The notes: generated by a model from the letters alone, not told the origin. DNA of 10,940 nucleotides from Candidatus Woesearchaeota archaeon (GCA_017609385.1 JAFCEA010000052.1:1-10940), one strand, 5' to 3'; positions 1 to 7,105 are shown, counted from the first letter of the stretch. Translations and numbers: made by a program.

Positions 1-623
1 ACCTGATAGCTAAATAAAACATAGGCATATGCTTGTTGGTCTGGTATTGACTCTATTTCTGGCGGATCCTGGACATTAGTTACATTCAATGTTAGATTAT
101 TGCTGTCTGCTGTTATGTAGCCATCATCTATTGTGAAAAATACCTCTTCTACACCAAACCAATTTGAGCCAGGATAAAAGCTTACATAGTGGGGTGTTGC
201 TGAGCCCATAGCTATTGTTATATTTGTGTTGCCTGTTGATGAAAAGCCAGGATTATCGCCACACTCACTATAATCAGGGTCATAGAAATAATCATCCAAG
301 CTTATGTTATTTATTAAGTCATTATCTTCTTCCCATGTTATATTGCTTATTGTTCCGTTCCAGACAGGGTTTCTATTAATATTAGTTATGCTTAGATTCC
401 ATATTATGCTGTCTGTCTCATTTTCTAAGTCGCTTACTTCAAGAGTTATGTTTCTGTAACGAGGCTCGCAAAATCCTGTTGTAAAGTTCCAAGAGCCGCT
501 AGTTTCATTAACTGTTGTTGAATTAACAATTCCATCGACAATCCATCTAGCTGTTAAAACATCGCCATATGGCAAGTCAGGGTCAGCAGGCTTACAGGTG
601 TCCAATTCATTATTTGCGGAGGA
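1..623 (-). CDS. C-terminal continuation of cadherin-like surface protein (shifted frame, runs off window)
   Basis: This reading frame is open from about 623 to the left edge, with no start of its own, and continues the protein that begins at 1120 in another frame. The translation is typical of extracellular beta-sandwich domains: ADPDLPYGDVLTARWIVDG near the join, then a segment ending SDLENETDSIIWNLSI, a DLINNISLDDYFYDPDYSE stretch typical of cadherin-like domains, and TNVQDPPEIESIPDQQAYA at the edge, which begins the next domain. Several N-x-S/T sequons (NST, NET, NFT, NIT, NGT, NLT, NVT) suggest a glycosylated, extracellular location. The C-terminus and any membrane anchor lie outside the window. 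The domain type is inferred from sequence style; no ligand or partner can be assigned. Confidence 0.72.
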
Positions 624-1120
624 TCATTAACATTTTCCACACTGAAAACAACATTTTCTGTTACAGGGTCATTAGTTCCATCTTCAATACTAATACCTAC
701 TGTATGATTACCAACATCATCATTTGTTGGTGTGAAAGAAATAAATCCTGTTCCATTCATTTCAAAGGTAACCCAATTCACTTCAGGGGAATCTGAATTA
801 TCTGTAAAAGTAATTGTATCATTATCAGGGTCGCTTGCATTTAATTGAATTTCAAAAAGCACATCCTCTGTTAGATTATAATCAGGGGGGCTCGGGTCAA
901 AATAGGGAGGGCCAGCGTCAAAAATTGTAGCAAAGCCGGTTATGCTTGGATTTAGGAAAAAGCTTGCAAGATTGTCTGCCCCAATACTAATCTCTTGGAT
1001 GAAAGACTCAATCCCCCCCTCATTTATTAGAGCAACAGAATACACAACACTAATTACTAGAAACATAAGTACTATAGACTTTAATTGCTTTTTGTTTATC
1101 TCTTTTTTTAGTCTTTTCAT
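554..1120 (-). CDS. Membrane-anchored cadherin-like surface protein, N-terminal part before a frameshift
   Basis: The frame encodes 188 residues. A Lys-rich start is followed by one hydrophobic helix (about residues 14-32), and then the segment PSITGFAT (58-65), which recurs in two other proteins here. Next comes a cadherin-like domain (about 70-165) with LNASDPDNDTITFTDNS and a closing NVNDPP. The last residues (about 175-188) do not fit the family. The expected continuation (ADPDLPYGDVLTARWIVDG) is found in another frame, so a frame change lies between about 555 and 623. The gene starts 10 bp after the stop of the upstream helical ORF and probably belongs to the same transcript. It is likely a surface or adhesion protein anchored by its N-terminal helix. 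The break could be a sequencing error or a real mutation. Confidence 0.75.
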   Translation of the reverse strand: MKRLKKEINKKQLKSIVLMFLVISVVYSVALINEGGIESFIQEISIGADNLASFFLNPSITGFATIFDAGPPYFDPSPPDYNLTEDVLFEIQLNASDPDNDTITFTDNSDSPEVNWVTFEMNGTGFISFTPTNDDVGNHTVGISIEDGTNDPVTENVVFSVENVNDPPQIMNWTPVSLLTLTCHMAMF

Positions 1121-1130
1121 TTTTAGTTGT

Positions 1131-1625
1131 TTAACTTACTTTAACCTTGTCTAGCTCCTTTTCCTTTATCTTGTTGTATAACCAAACAATCTTTCTATAG
1201 ATTTTTCTTTTATCATTAACAGGCAGCTCTTCATAAAGTTCCCTTATCCTAATATAAGCAAGTTTAGCAGAATCAATATCTGACTCTTTTATGGATTTTT
1301 TTGCTTTAATTAAATCCTTATATATTTCCAGCATTAACTTGGATTCTTTTCTGATTTTTTGTTTTCCTCTTAATTCTTTTTTCTTAAATTCCTCTTTTTC
1401 TGTTTTCCCTTCTAAGTATTCCTCTGAGCCAAGCTTTACTATAATTCTTGCCTCATTAATCAACTCTCTTAACTCTGGCTTTTTCATTTTATAGCCTTTG
1501 TAACCTATTTCAGACACTTTCTTGAAGAAGGTTACGAGCATTATCCTTAATGGCATTGAAATTTTGTGTTTTTCTATTTCCTTGCAGAATTCCTCATATG
1601 TAAACTCATAATCTATCTTTAGCAA
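1131..1625 (-). CDS. Helical, highly charged protein; probable displaced cytoplasmic tail of the upstream surface protein
   Basis: The frame encodes 164 residues with no signal peptide or membrane helix. It is almost wholly helical and rich in Lys and Glu. The second half reads like paired TPR-style helices (SKLMLEIYKDLIKAKKSI, then SAKLAYIRIRELYEELPV and DKRKIYRKIVWLYNKIKEK). The only usable start is TTG at 1625 with no good Shine-Dalgarno, but the frame stays open upstream to about 1682, across the stop of the 790-residue protein at 1646. Read through, the junction gives IIRDFLSDLLKIDYEFTYEEF directly after that protein's cytoplasmic helix, which looks like one continuous domain. I infer a single gene split by a frameshift at about 1649-1682. 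An independent, translationally coupled gene is the alternative. Confidence 0.7.
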   Translation of the reverse strand: MLKIDYEFTYEEFCKEIEKHKISMPLRIMLVTFFKKVSEIGYKGYKMKKPELRELINEARIIVKLGSEEYLEGKTEKEEFKKKELRGKQKIRKESKLMLEIYKDLIKAKKSIKESDIDSAKLAYIRIRELYEELPVNDKRKIYRKIVWLYNKIKEKELDKVKVS

Positions 1626-1645
1626 ATCACTCAGGAAATCCCTGA

Positions 1646-4018
1646 TTATACAAATTCCTTTGAAAGCTCTTCTGTGCTTTTCTTATCAATATTCTTTTCA
1701 AGCTTGTCTAACCTTAATAATATTGATTCCCTTACTCTTAATTCTTCTGGCACAATCTTTTTCTTTTTCTTAAATAACACAATCAATGGCATGAATTTCA
1801 TAAGTATCCTTGCGATGAAGGGCTGATAGTACTTATGGTATTTGACCATAACAAATATTATTGCTAAAATGAGCAGTATTATCAATAGGATAGTTGGCCA
1901 TATTATAACTTTTTTAACAACAGCAGGTATTTCTATTTCCTTGCATGCAGGGCATGGGCCACCACAATCTACACCCTCTTCACACAAGCCATGATGGCAG
2001 TTTTTTATTCCATCAAAACAGTTTGGGCATTGAGCACATGGCCCACCGCAGTCAATATCTTCTTCCCCTTGATTTTGTATGCCATCAAAGCAGGTTGGGC
2101 ATGGTGGGCATGGACCACCGCAGTCAATATCTTCTTCCCCTTGATTTTGTATGCCATCAAAGCAGGTTGGGCATGGTGGGCATGGACCACCGCAGTCTAC
2201 ACCTTCTTCACACAAGCCATGATGGCAGTTCTTTATAAGGTCAGAGCATGTTCCAATATATTCACATGCCCTGCTTTCAAATGGTTTTCTGAATTCTGTT
2301 CCGCAGTCTGCAAGATCTTTGCATACCCTTATCTCTATTCCCGATGGAAGGCAGCCCCCCCATTTACTGCATTCCCACAATTCCTCACAGATTACTCTTG
2401 TTCCGCCTCCACCACCTCCAGCAGCAGGAGGTGTAGGAACTAGTTCTGGGACATCTATTACAAATAGATAAACTATATTGCTTTCTGCTCTGGCATCATG
2501 TGGATCATAGGCATAGAACTTTACTGTCCTGTTGCCATAGAAGTTTGCCTGAGGGGTATATGTAACAACATGTGTTACATTATCTATTGTGACATTGATA
2601 TTAGGAACTTTTGTACTTGTGTATCTTAATGTTTCTCCGTCAGGCTCTATAAAGTAATCATCCAAGTCACGGCCAGTAAGTATTGTATCTTCATTCCATG
2701 TCTCATTAGGCATAATTGATATTAAAACAGGGGCCCTGTTGGTTATTGTGAAATTATCTGTCTTGCTTATGGTTTTGAGAGTATAATAAGAATCATTGCA
2801 GAAAACAAAGTAATTAAATATTCCTGGTGAACTAAAATGGTTAGTGTATTCATACAATAATGAATTATGGTTAAAGCTCATATCAACTGGCTCATTATAA
2901 TTTCCGGTTAAGTTAAATCTGATGTTGCAATAAATTGATGTTCCATTAATAGGATTACCATAAGCAATGTCACTAAAGTTAGCAAAAAATACTACATCCT
3001 GATTCATATATTTTATAATATCGTCTGTTTGGTCCCATATATCCAAGGTTAAGGTTGCATTTTCAACAGCAGAATATGCATATAAGAAATTTGTTACACT
3101 AAATATAAGATTTCCATTGGAATAATCTATTATTGTGCATTGAGAGCTTGAGCAATCCTCGCCGTCTGCTAAGATTTTTGGCTGTATCAAACTTAGGTTG
3201 TATAATGTTAAAATTGCTGATCTGCTTAAGCATGGCAGTGCATCAGCAGATATATCAAGGCTAATATAGTTAAATGATAGGTTAATATTTGAATCAAGGT
3301 CTGCATCATCAAAGTTGATTGTTTGAGCTGAGAAATTTATTAATCCTTTGTCTGGAATACCAATTGTTGCATTAGCTATTACTGTCCAGTCCCCAAGTTT
3401 TGAATCATCTGCAAATTCTGAAAAATTTGTGGTTAGATTGTTCTTAAAGTTATTCCATGTTGGCTCAACATCAATGTTGTTTATTGAGAAATAAGAATTA
3501 GAAGCATCATTTCCTGCAAGTCCTCCACAGACACCTATGTTGCTATACGCCTGGGCAAATATCCTATAAATACAGTTTCCATCATCTGCAGAGGTAGTGC
3601 CCCAATTATAATTATAATATAAATCACTATCATCTGCATCTATTCCAATAAATTTCATTATACCTTCTATATTATTTGCATACCTAAAAGATACATTAAT
3701 ATCCTCTTCATGTGCTCTCTCACTTATTATTGAATCAATAGTTATTGTCCCGTTTAGAACTTCCCCTCCGTTTGGGTAAATAATCCTTATTGAAGGGGGG
3801 GGTGCCCCTAAACATAAACCGACTGTTGCTGAAACAGACGCCTTGCCAGTTATCTTAGATGGAATGGTTGTATTTTGATAAATAATATAATTAAAAATTA
3901 AAGAGGTGAGCATAAACAATATAGTCAGCAGTGCAATTATATTATTAGACATACGGCTTTTGCTCTTTATTTCTCTCCAGCCATTTTCTCTTTCCTTTTT
4001 TATTTTATTCCCCTTCAT
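1646..4018 (-). CDS. Large surface protein with cadherin-like, TSP1-like and Cys-rich repeat domains, anchored at both ends
   Basis: The frame encodes 790 residues. In order: a basic cytoplasmic start; membrane helix at about 25-47; PSKITGKAS (53-61); Ig-like region from about 75 (IRIIYPNGGEVLNGT); a sequon-rich middle; a cadherin-like domain at about 435-520 (DLDDYFIEPDGETLRYTST, then VTYTPQANFYGNRTVKFYAY); a poly-Gly linker near 534; a thrombospondin type 1-like module at about 540-590 (CEELWECSKWGGC); four Cys-rich repeats at about 597-693 (CFDGIQNQGEEDIDCGGPC); membrane helix at about 700-733; and a basic, helical cytoplasmic end. The ATG at 4018 is supported by GAGG four bases upstream (4023-4026), and it overlaps the previous gene by 14 bp. 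The product is probably an extracellular stalk or adhesin. The expected tail continues in another frame as the ORF at 1131-1625. Confidence 0.85.
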   Translation of the reverse strand: MKGNKIKKERENGWREIKSKSRMSNNIIALLTILFMLTSLIFNYIIYQNTTIPSKITGKASVSATVGLCLGAPPPSIRIIYPNGGEVLNGTITIDSIISERAHEEDINVSFRYANNIEGIMKFIGIDADDSDLYYNYNWGTTSADDGNCIYRIFAQAYSNIGVCGGLAGNDASNSYFSINNIDVEPTWNNFKNNLTTNFSEFADDSKLGDWTVIANATIGIPDKGLINFSAQTINFDDADLDSNINLSFNYISLDISADALPCLSRSAILTLYNLSLIQPKILADGEDCSSSQCTIIDYSNGNLIFSVTNFLYAYSAVENATLTLDIWDQTDDIIKYMNQDVVFFANFSDIAYGNPINGTSIYCNIRFNLTGNYNEPVDMSFNHNSLLYEYTNHFSSPGIFNYFVFCNDSYYTLKTISKTDNFTITNRAPVLISIMPNETWNEDTILTGRDLDDYFIEPDGETLRYTSTKVPNINVTIDNVTHVVTYTPQANFYGNRTVKFYAYDPHDARAESNIVYLFVIDVPELVPTPPAAGGGGGGTRVICEELWECSKWGGCLPSGIEIRVCKDLADCGTEFRKPFESRACEYIGTCSDLIKNCHHGLCEEGVDCGGPCPPCPTCFDGIQNQGEEDIDCGGPCPPCPTCFDGIQNQGEEDIDCGGPCAQCPNCFDGIKNCHHGLCEEGVDCGGPCPACKEIEIPAVVKKVIIWPTILLIILLILAIIFVMVKYHKYYQPFIARILMKFMPLIVLFKKKKKIVPEELRVRESILLRLDKLEKNIDKKSTEELSKEFV
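1924..2230 (-). repeat. Coding Cys-rich tandem repeats, including two exact 72-bp units
   Basis: This DNA encodes four copies of a Cys-rich module ending in DCGGPC. The two central copies are identical at the DNA level: 2043-2114 and 2115-2186 are exact 72-bp (24-codon) tandem units, and the first 11 bases (CCACCGCAGTC) begin again at 2187. The two outer copies share a different variant (NCHHGLCEEGVDCGGPC), whose DNA at about 1968-2003 and 2193-2229 is nearly identical. The arrangement is therefore variant A, B, B, A. Perfect identity of B copies implies recent duplication or ongoing conversion, and copy number may vary between strains or be miscounted by short-read assembly. Confidence 0.93.
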
Positions 4019-4568
4019 TTATCCTCATAAATTTTTGAATAGAATATTCAACCTGCCATGTTTTCAAAAATTCTTTTAGTTCATCTAATCTGTTTATTGG
4101 AATCAGCACATTATTTCTTCCAACAGCACTTCCATCTAATGAATCTAAGAAGCCTTTTTGGCCTTTCCTTCCTTTTAATGCATAACCAAAAAGGGTTTTT
4201 TTAGAATGGTCAAGTGTTTTCAGGTCATATGTCAATAGGATAAGGGTTTCTACATTGAGTAGTTTATTGATAAGCTTGTTTTCCTTTATGCTGAATCCAT
4301 TTTGAATCAATTTTAAGTAAAGGGGGTCTTTAAACATGTCATCAGCCAGCAAGAATTTAATATCTGTTTTAACTTGTTTTCTATTGAAAATATCTTTTAC
4401 TTTAAGGAGAATATTTTTAGTATGATTATTATCCTTAAGGATTATTACCAAACAAATCTTGCTTGTTTTTTCTTTTCCACTACACCCTAGCAGAACTACA
4501 TCAATAACCTCTTTTTCCTTGCAGATCTCTCTTAGTTGTTTTATTTTAGAGTTAATACTTAAAAACAT
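4005..4568 (-). CDS. Degenerate nucleotidyltransferase-like protein
   Basis: The frame encodes 187 residues with no signal peptide, so it is cytoplasmic. The first half resembles the minimal nucleotidyltransferase fold: strand VIDVVLLGCSGKEKTSKIC corresponds to the family's 'LFGS-x-x-x-G-x-x-x-x-x-DID' motif. The paired catalytic acids are missing (KIC where DID is expected), and only the GCS of the Gly-Ser turn remains. A following KTDIKFLLADDM keeps strand order. The second half (YALKGRKGQKGFLDSLDG, then GRNNVLIPINRLDELKEFL) resembles the C-terminal region I associate with archaeal proteins of this group. Loss of the acids suggests a non-catalytic binding or regulatory role. It is first in a unit with the surface proteins, behind its own TATA box, and overlaps the 790-residue gene by 14 bp. 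Confidence 0.65.
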   Translation of the reverse strand: MFLSINSKIKQLREICKEKEVIDVVLLGCSGKEKTSKICLVIILKDNNHTKNILLKVKDIFNRKQVKTDIKFLLADDMFKDPLYLKLIQNGFSIKENKLINKLLNVETLILLTYDLKTLDHSKKTLFGYALKGRKGQKGFLDSLDGSAVGRNNVLIPINRLDELKEFLKTWQVEYSIQKFMRINEGE

Positions 4569-4577
4569 ACTATGTTT

Positions 4578-4624
4578 ATTATCAACATATCTTATATATA
4601 AACCTTTTGTTGTTGATTATCAAC
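4578..4624. repeat. ATTATCAAC direct repeat and palindrome flanking the TATA box
   Basis: ATTATCAAC occurs at 4578-4586 and again at 4616-4624, 38 bp apart, on either side of the TATA box at 4592-4602. The second copy is part of the perfect inverted repeat GTTGAT-T-ATCAAC (4612-4624). A site on each side of the core promoter is a reasonable operator layout, but nothing shows what protein would bind. Confidence 0.4.
4592..4602 (-). promoter_or_regulatory. TATA box for the 4568-to-1 surface-protein unit (near-leaderless)
   Basis: On the minus strand the sequence reads GGTTTATATATAAGATATG. The box is centred near 4597, about 29 bp before the ATG at 4568. With the usual archaeal spacing of about 25-27 bp to the start site, transcription would begin within a few bases of the ATG, so the mRNA is probably leaderless. 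No Shine-Dalgarno precedes this ATG, which agrees. Confidence 0.65.
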
Positions 4625-4658
4625 TAAGATGGTTAGAATTAAATATCTAATAGAACCT

Positions 4659-5087
4659 TCAAATAACTCTCTTAAAAACAAATCTTGCCTTGCTAGTATA
4701 GTTGCCATAGGCTGCATATCTTGGGGCAGAGGCTGAGAATGACAGCTTTTTTTCCTCGCCTGGGTTGAGAACAAAGTAATTGTCTGATACAGAAACCCAT
4801 TCTGCAAAGTTGCCGTAAAAATTAATATAAACCTTTAATGGATAATCCTTTTCATTTGATACAAAAACATATCTTGTGCATGAACTGCCTGTAGGTGTAA
4901 TCATTCCAAAGGTTAATTTTTCAGTATTCACATCAAAGCCAGTACGGTTTCCTACTATAAGGCTCATATTGAATTCTCTTACATCTGCTATTATGTAGAA
5001 TGAGTAAAAAAGATTTGTTGCTGTTATGCTTATTAGTGCAATAACAAGCAATAAAATAAAAAAATGGTTTTTTTTCATTGTAATCAC
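4659..5087 (-). CDS. Small membrane-anchored Ig-like domain protein
   Basis: The frame encodes 142 residues: one N-terminal hydrophobic helix (about 8-33, signal anchor or signal peptide), then a single beta-sandwich-like domain (about 45-140). Landmarks are FDVNTEKLTFGMITPTGSS, a YVFVSNEKDYPLKVYINFYG strand pair, WVSVSDNYFVLNPGEEK and APRYAAYGNYTSKARF. This order (baseline strand, pro-gly turn, WVSVS, 'L-x-PGE', 'P-x-x-x-YGNYT') matches extracellular Ig-fold modules common in archaeal surface proteins. The annotated start is GTG at 5087, sharing GTGA with the stop of the upstream gene; ATG at 5078 is equally possible. It is the last gene of the four-gene export cassette. No specific function can be assigned, but it is probably a partner or accessory of the 392-residue protein. 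Confidence 0.78.
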   Translation of the reverse strand: MITMKKNHFFILLLVIALISITATNLFYSFYIIADVREFNMSLIVGNRTGFDVNTEKLTFGMITPTGSSCTRYVFVSNEKDYPLKVYINFYGNFAEWVSVSDNYFVLNPGEEKKLSFSASAPRYAAYGNYTSKARFVFKRVI

Positions 5088-6262
5088 TTCTTCCTTACTT
5101 TTTGCTTTCTTTTGCTCCTTCCTTTTTTAGTAATCCAGATAATATCTATAATAATAAGCAAAATTATGATTAATATTAATATTGTTGTTGTGCTAAGGCT
5201 TATTGTTATTGCTCCTGGCTTTTCAACTAATACTTCTTTTTTCTTAACAACACTAACCTTGCCGGTTTCTACTGTTGTTTTGCTCTCATAATAAATAGTT
5301 ATCTCAGCATCATAAGAGCCAATCTCAACATTTTTTGTATCCCAATATGTTGTTATTGTTTTTTTCTCCCAGGGGCCTAAATCTATGTTGGGTGTTTTGA
5401 TAATTTCATTATTTACTTTTATTTTACCATAGGTATTTTCCATCTTGTTGCCCCAGTCACTTTCTATCTCAACATTAAACTTGTTTATTTTATCTTTTTC
5501 AAACTCTTTTGTGTAATTGATTATTTTAATATTAAGTTCTCCTATCTTGAAGTTTTCTTCGTCTTCTTTTGTTTTCCCATCATAATTTAATTTTGCAATT
5601 GCATTATATGTGCCCGATAGATAGCCTTTTGTGTCAAATAATGCATGAAGTGTTTCTTCTGCATTGGACTTTAATGATTTTTCTTCTGTGTAAACCGTTG
5701 TTAATTTTTTGTTGTCTGGACTATAAACTTCTATTGCTGCTTTTATGCTGCCAATATCCTGCTTGCCAAAGCTTTTTACATTAACAGCAAAATTAACTGG
5801 CTCATTAAGGTTAACATTTGGTGCACTAAGGCTCATATCAATATATTTTCCAGGATTAAGAATATGTATAAGAATATAAACCATAACATTTGATGATGTT
5901 CCAATAGTACTGCTTGCTTTTGATTCATCAATAATTTCCTCTGCTATAACCCAGACTTTGTGGTGTCCTGGCTTTTCAACCTCTTTTGGCAGCTTGATTA
6001 TAGCCTTAAACGCCCTTTCAGTGCTGTCCGACTTTATAATAGTTTTACTAAGTGTTATATACTCTGATAGGTATCCAGAAACAGACAGCCTGACATCATA
6101 CTTTGATGATGAAACCGCAAAGTCAAGTGTTTTTTCAAGCCCTGGCTTGAAATCAAACTCTTTATCCCATGGGGTATATATTCCCACTGCATTAACCTGT
6201 CTAATAATAAGAAAAATCAAAAATGCAAGTATTATTATTCTCCTTAGTTGGGCTTTCATCAT
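5084..6262 (-). CDS. Secreted Ig-like repeat protein with C-terminal membrane anchor
   Basis: The frame encodes 392 residues. A cleavable signal peptide is likely (1-25: basic MMKAQLRR, hydrophobic core, then VNA before VG). The ectodomain (about 26-345) is a series of beta-sandwich segments: FKPGLEKTLDFAVSSSKYDV, then IKLPKEVEKPGHHKVWVIAE, a CARDB-like unit around SAPNVNLNEPVNFAVNVKSF, and another around GPWEKKTITTYWDTKNVEIG. One membrane helix follows (about 348-375), then a strongly basic tail (KKGRSKRKQKVRKK) consistent with an inside-positive end. The gene starts 32 bp after the 190-residue gene and shares GTGA with the 142-residue gene, so the pair is probably translationally coupled. 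It is likely an envelope or appendage scaffold; I do not recognise a named family. Confidence 0.8.
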   Translation of the reverse strand: MMKAQLRRIIILAFLIFLIIRQVNAVGIYTPWDKEFDFKPGLEKTLDFAVSSSKYDVRLSVSGYLSEYITLSKTIIKSDSTERAFKAIIKLPKEVEKPGHHKVWVIAEEIIDESKASSTIGTSSNVMVYILIHILNPGKYIDMSLSAPNVNLNEPVNFAVNVKSFGKQDIGSIKAAIEVYSPDNKKLTTVYTEEKSLKSNAEETLHALFDTKGYLSGTYNAIAKLNYDGKTKEDEENFKIGELNIKIINYTKEFEKDKINKFNVEIESDWGNKMENTYGKIKVNNEIIKTPNIDLGPWEKKTITTYWDTKNVEIGSYDAEITIYYESKTTVETGKVSVVKKKEVLVEKPGAITISLSTTTILILIIILLIIIDIIWITKKGRSKRKQKVRKK

Positions 6263-6294
6263 GAACTAAATCAAATAGAAAAAATATCAAATTT

Positions 6295-6867
6295 TTAATT
6301 TTCTATAGCTGTTGCAGTAAATGTTGATGTCTTAGATCCTGATGGTGCAGCGCTTGGTATAACAACCCTTACATCAAAATTCATTGTGTCTGAGCCATCA
6401 GTAGCAAGGAATCCTCCGCCAGTGCTGTTACAAACCACTACAGGGTCTGTTGAAGCAGTCTGAAAAGCCCCTGCTGATATTGCCAAACCAGGGCACGAGC
6501 CTGGTTCTCTGTTGCTTGCATTCCATTGATAGACTGCATCAGCATGTCCAATAAAAGTAGCTGCGGTTTTTCCACAAGTTATGTTAAGTGTTACATTTGT
6601 GTTTCCAATGTTTTCTAAAACAAGAGGACTTGATACGGTGGTTGTAACTGTACCTGATTCCCAATAAATATCATCTGTTGTCCAATTAACCTCTGTTACA
6701 CCAGTTATTGAAAGGTTTACACCAGCTGTGTCTGTTGTCCCAAAACCAGTTATACTTGGAATTCTTATCCTTGCAAGCCTGTTTAAACTTATTAATGTTC
6801 CTCCTAATGAAATGACTATTGCTGCAATCAGCAAAATTGCCAATGTTTTATTTGATATTTCCTCCAT
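6295..6867 (-). CDS. Abundant-type surface or pilin-like protein with N-terminal helix and PSITGF motif
   Basis: The frame encodes 190 residues. A short polar start (MEEISNKT) leads into a single helix (about 8-28, LAILLIAAIVISLGGTLISL), then PSITGFGTT (37-45), then a small beta-rich extracellular domain (about 48-190) with sequons NLS, NWT, NVT, NIT, NAS and NST. Two cysteine pairs are possible (ITCGK, GSCPG, VVCNS). The domain ends VVIPSAAPSGSKTSTFTATA. From memory, proteins of this layout are frequent in Woesearchaeota and Pacearchaeota genomes. A strong Shine-Dalgarno (AAGGAGG, 6875-6881) overlaps the previous stop, suggesting high, coupled expression. The helix resembles pilin assembly helices but lacks a clean K/R-G/A prepilin cleavage site, so a pilin role is only a possibility. 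Confidence 0.8.
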   Translation of the reverse strand: MEEISNKTLAILLIAAIVISLGGTLISLNRLARIRIPSITGFGTTDTAGVNLSITGVTEVNWTTDDIYWESGTVTTTVSSPLVLENIGNTNVTLNITCGKTAATFIGHADAVYQWNASNREPGSCPGLAISAGAFQTASTDPVVVCNSTGGGFLATDGSDTMNFDVRVVIPSAAPSGSKTSTFTATAIEN

Positions 6868-6874
6868 TTTTTAT

Positions 6875-6881
6875 CCTCCTT
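6875..6881 (-). promoter_or_regulatory. Strong Shine-Dalgarno overlapping the upstream stop codon
   Basis: AAGGAGG lies seven bases before the ATG at 6867 and overlaps the TAA (6880-6882) of the 73-residue gene. It is among the strongest ribosome-binding sites in the window, fixes the start of the 190-residue gene and suggests translational coupling. Confidence 0.85.
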
Positions 6882-7101
6882 ATTTTATTTCAAACCTAAT
6901 ATTTGCACTATCTTCTTTTATTTCTTGTGGCTCCTCTAAATTTAAAAGGATATTTCCCTCTGATGTTGAAACTGTTCTTTCAACAGGGGTTGTTTCTTTT
7001 ACACTGATAGATTCCAGCACTGTCCATGTGCCTATTATTGAAACCAGAATTGTAAGAACAAGTAAAACAGCGATTGTTGCTTTTGGAATATCTCTTGCCA
7101 T
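6880..7101 (-). CDS. Small single-helix membrane protein, first gene of the export cassette
   Basis: The frame encodes 73 residues: short basic start MARDIPKA, one hydrophobic helix (about 9-29, TIAVLLVLTILVSIIGTWTV), then a polar tail of about 44 residues (ESISVKETTPVERTVSTSEG onwards) that is probably outside the cell. The helix aligns closely with that of the next protein (K-A-T-IAVLL-x-I-S-GTW against K-T-LAILL-x-I-S-GTL), so the two are likely related in how they insert or assemble. PKA before TIAVLL loosely fits a class III (pilin-type) signal with K at -2 and A at -1. The start at 7101 is supported by GAGGT five bases upstream and a TATA box near 7147. Function is unknown; a minor subunit or chaperone of the neighbour is possible. 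Confidence 0.78.
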   Translation of the reverse strand: MARDIPKATIAVLLVLTILVSIIGTWTVLESISVKETTPVERTVSTSEGNILLNLEEPQEIKEDSANIRFEIK

Positions 7102-7105
7102 TTAA

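Noticed and set aside
1945..2443. Long plus-strand open frames with repeated MVGMDHRSQYLLPLD-like peptides
   Set aside because: They are antisense shadows of the Cys-rich repeats and the thrombospondin-like region of the 790-residue protein; their repetition only mirrors the 72-bp units.
5064..5291. Plus-strand hydrophobic frame
   Set aside because: It is the antisense image of the C-terminal membrane helix and basic tail of the 392-residue protein.
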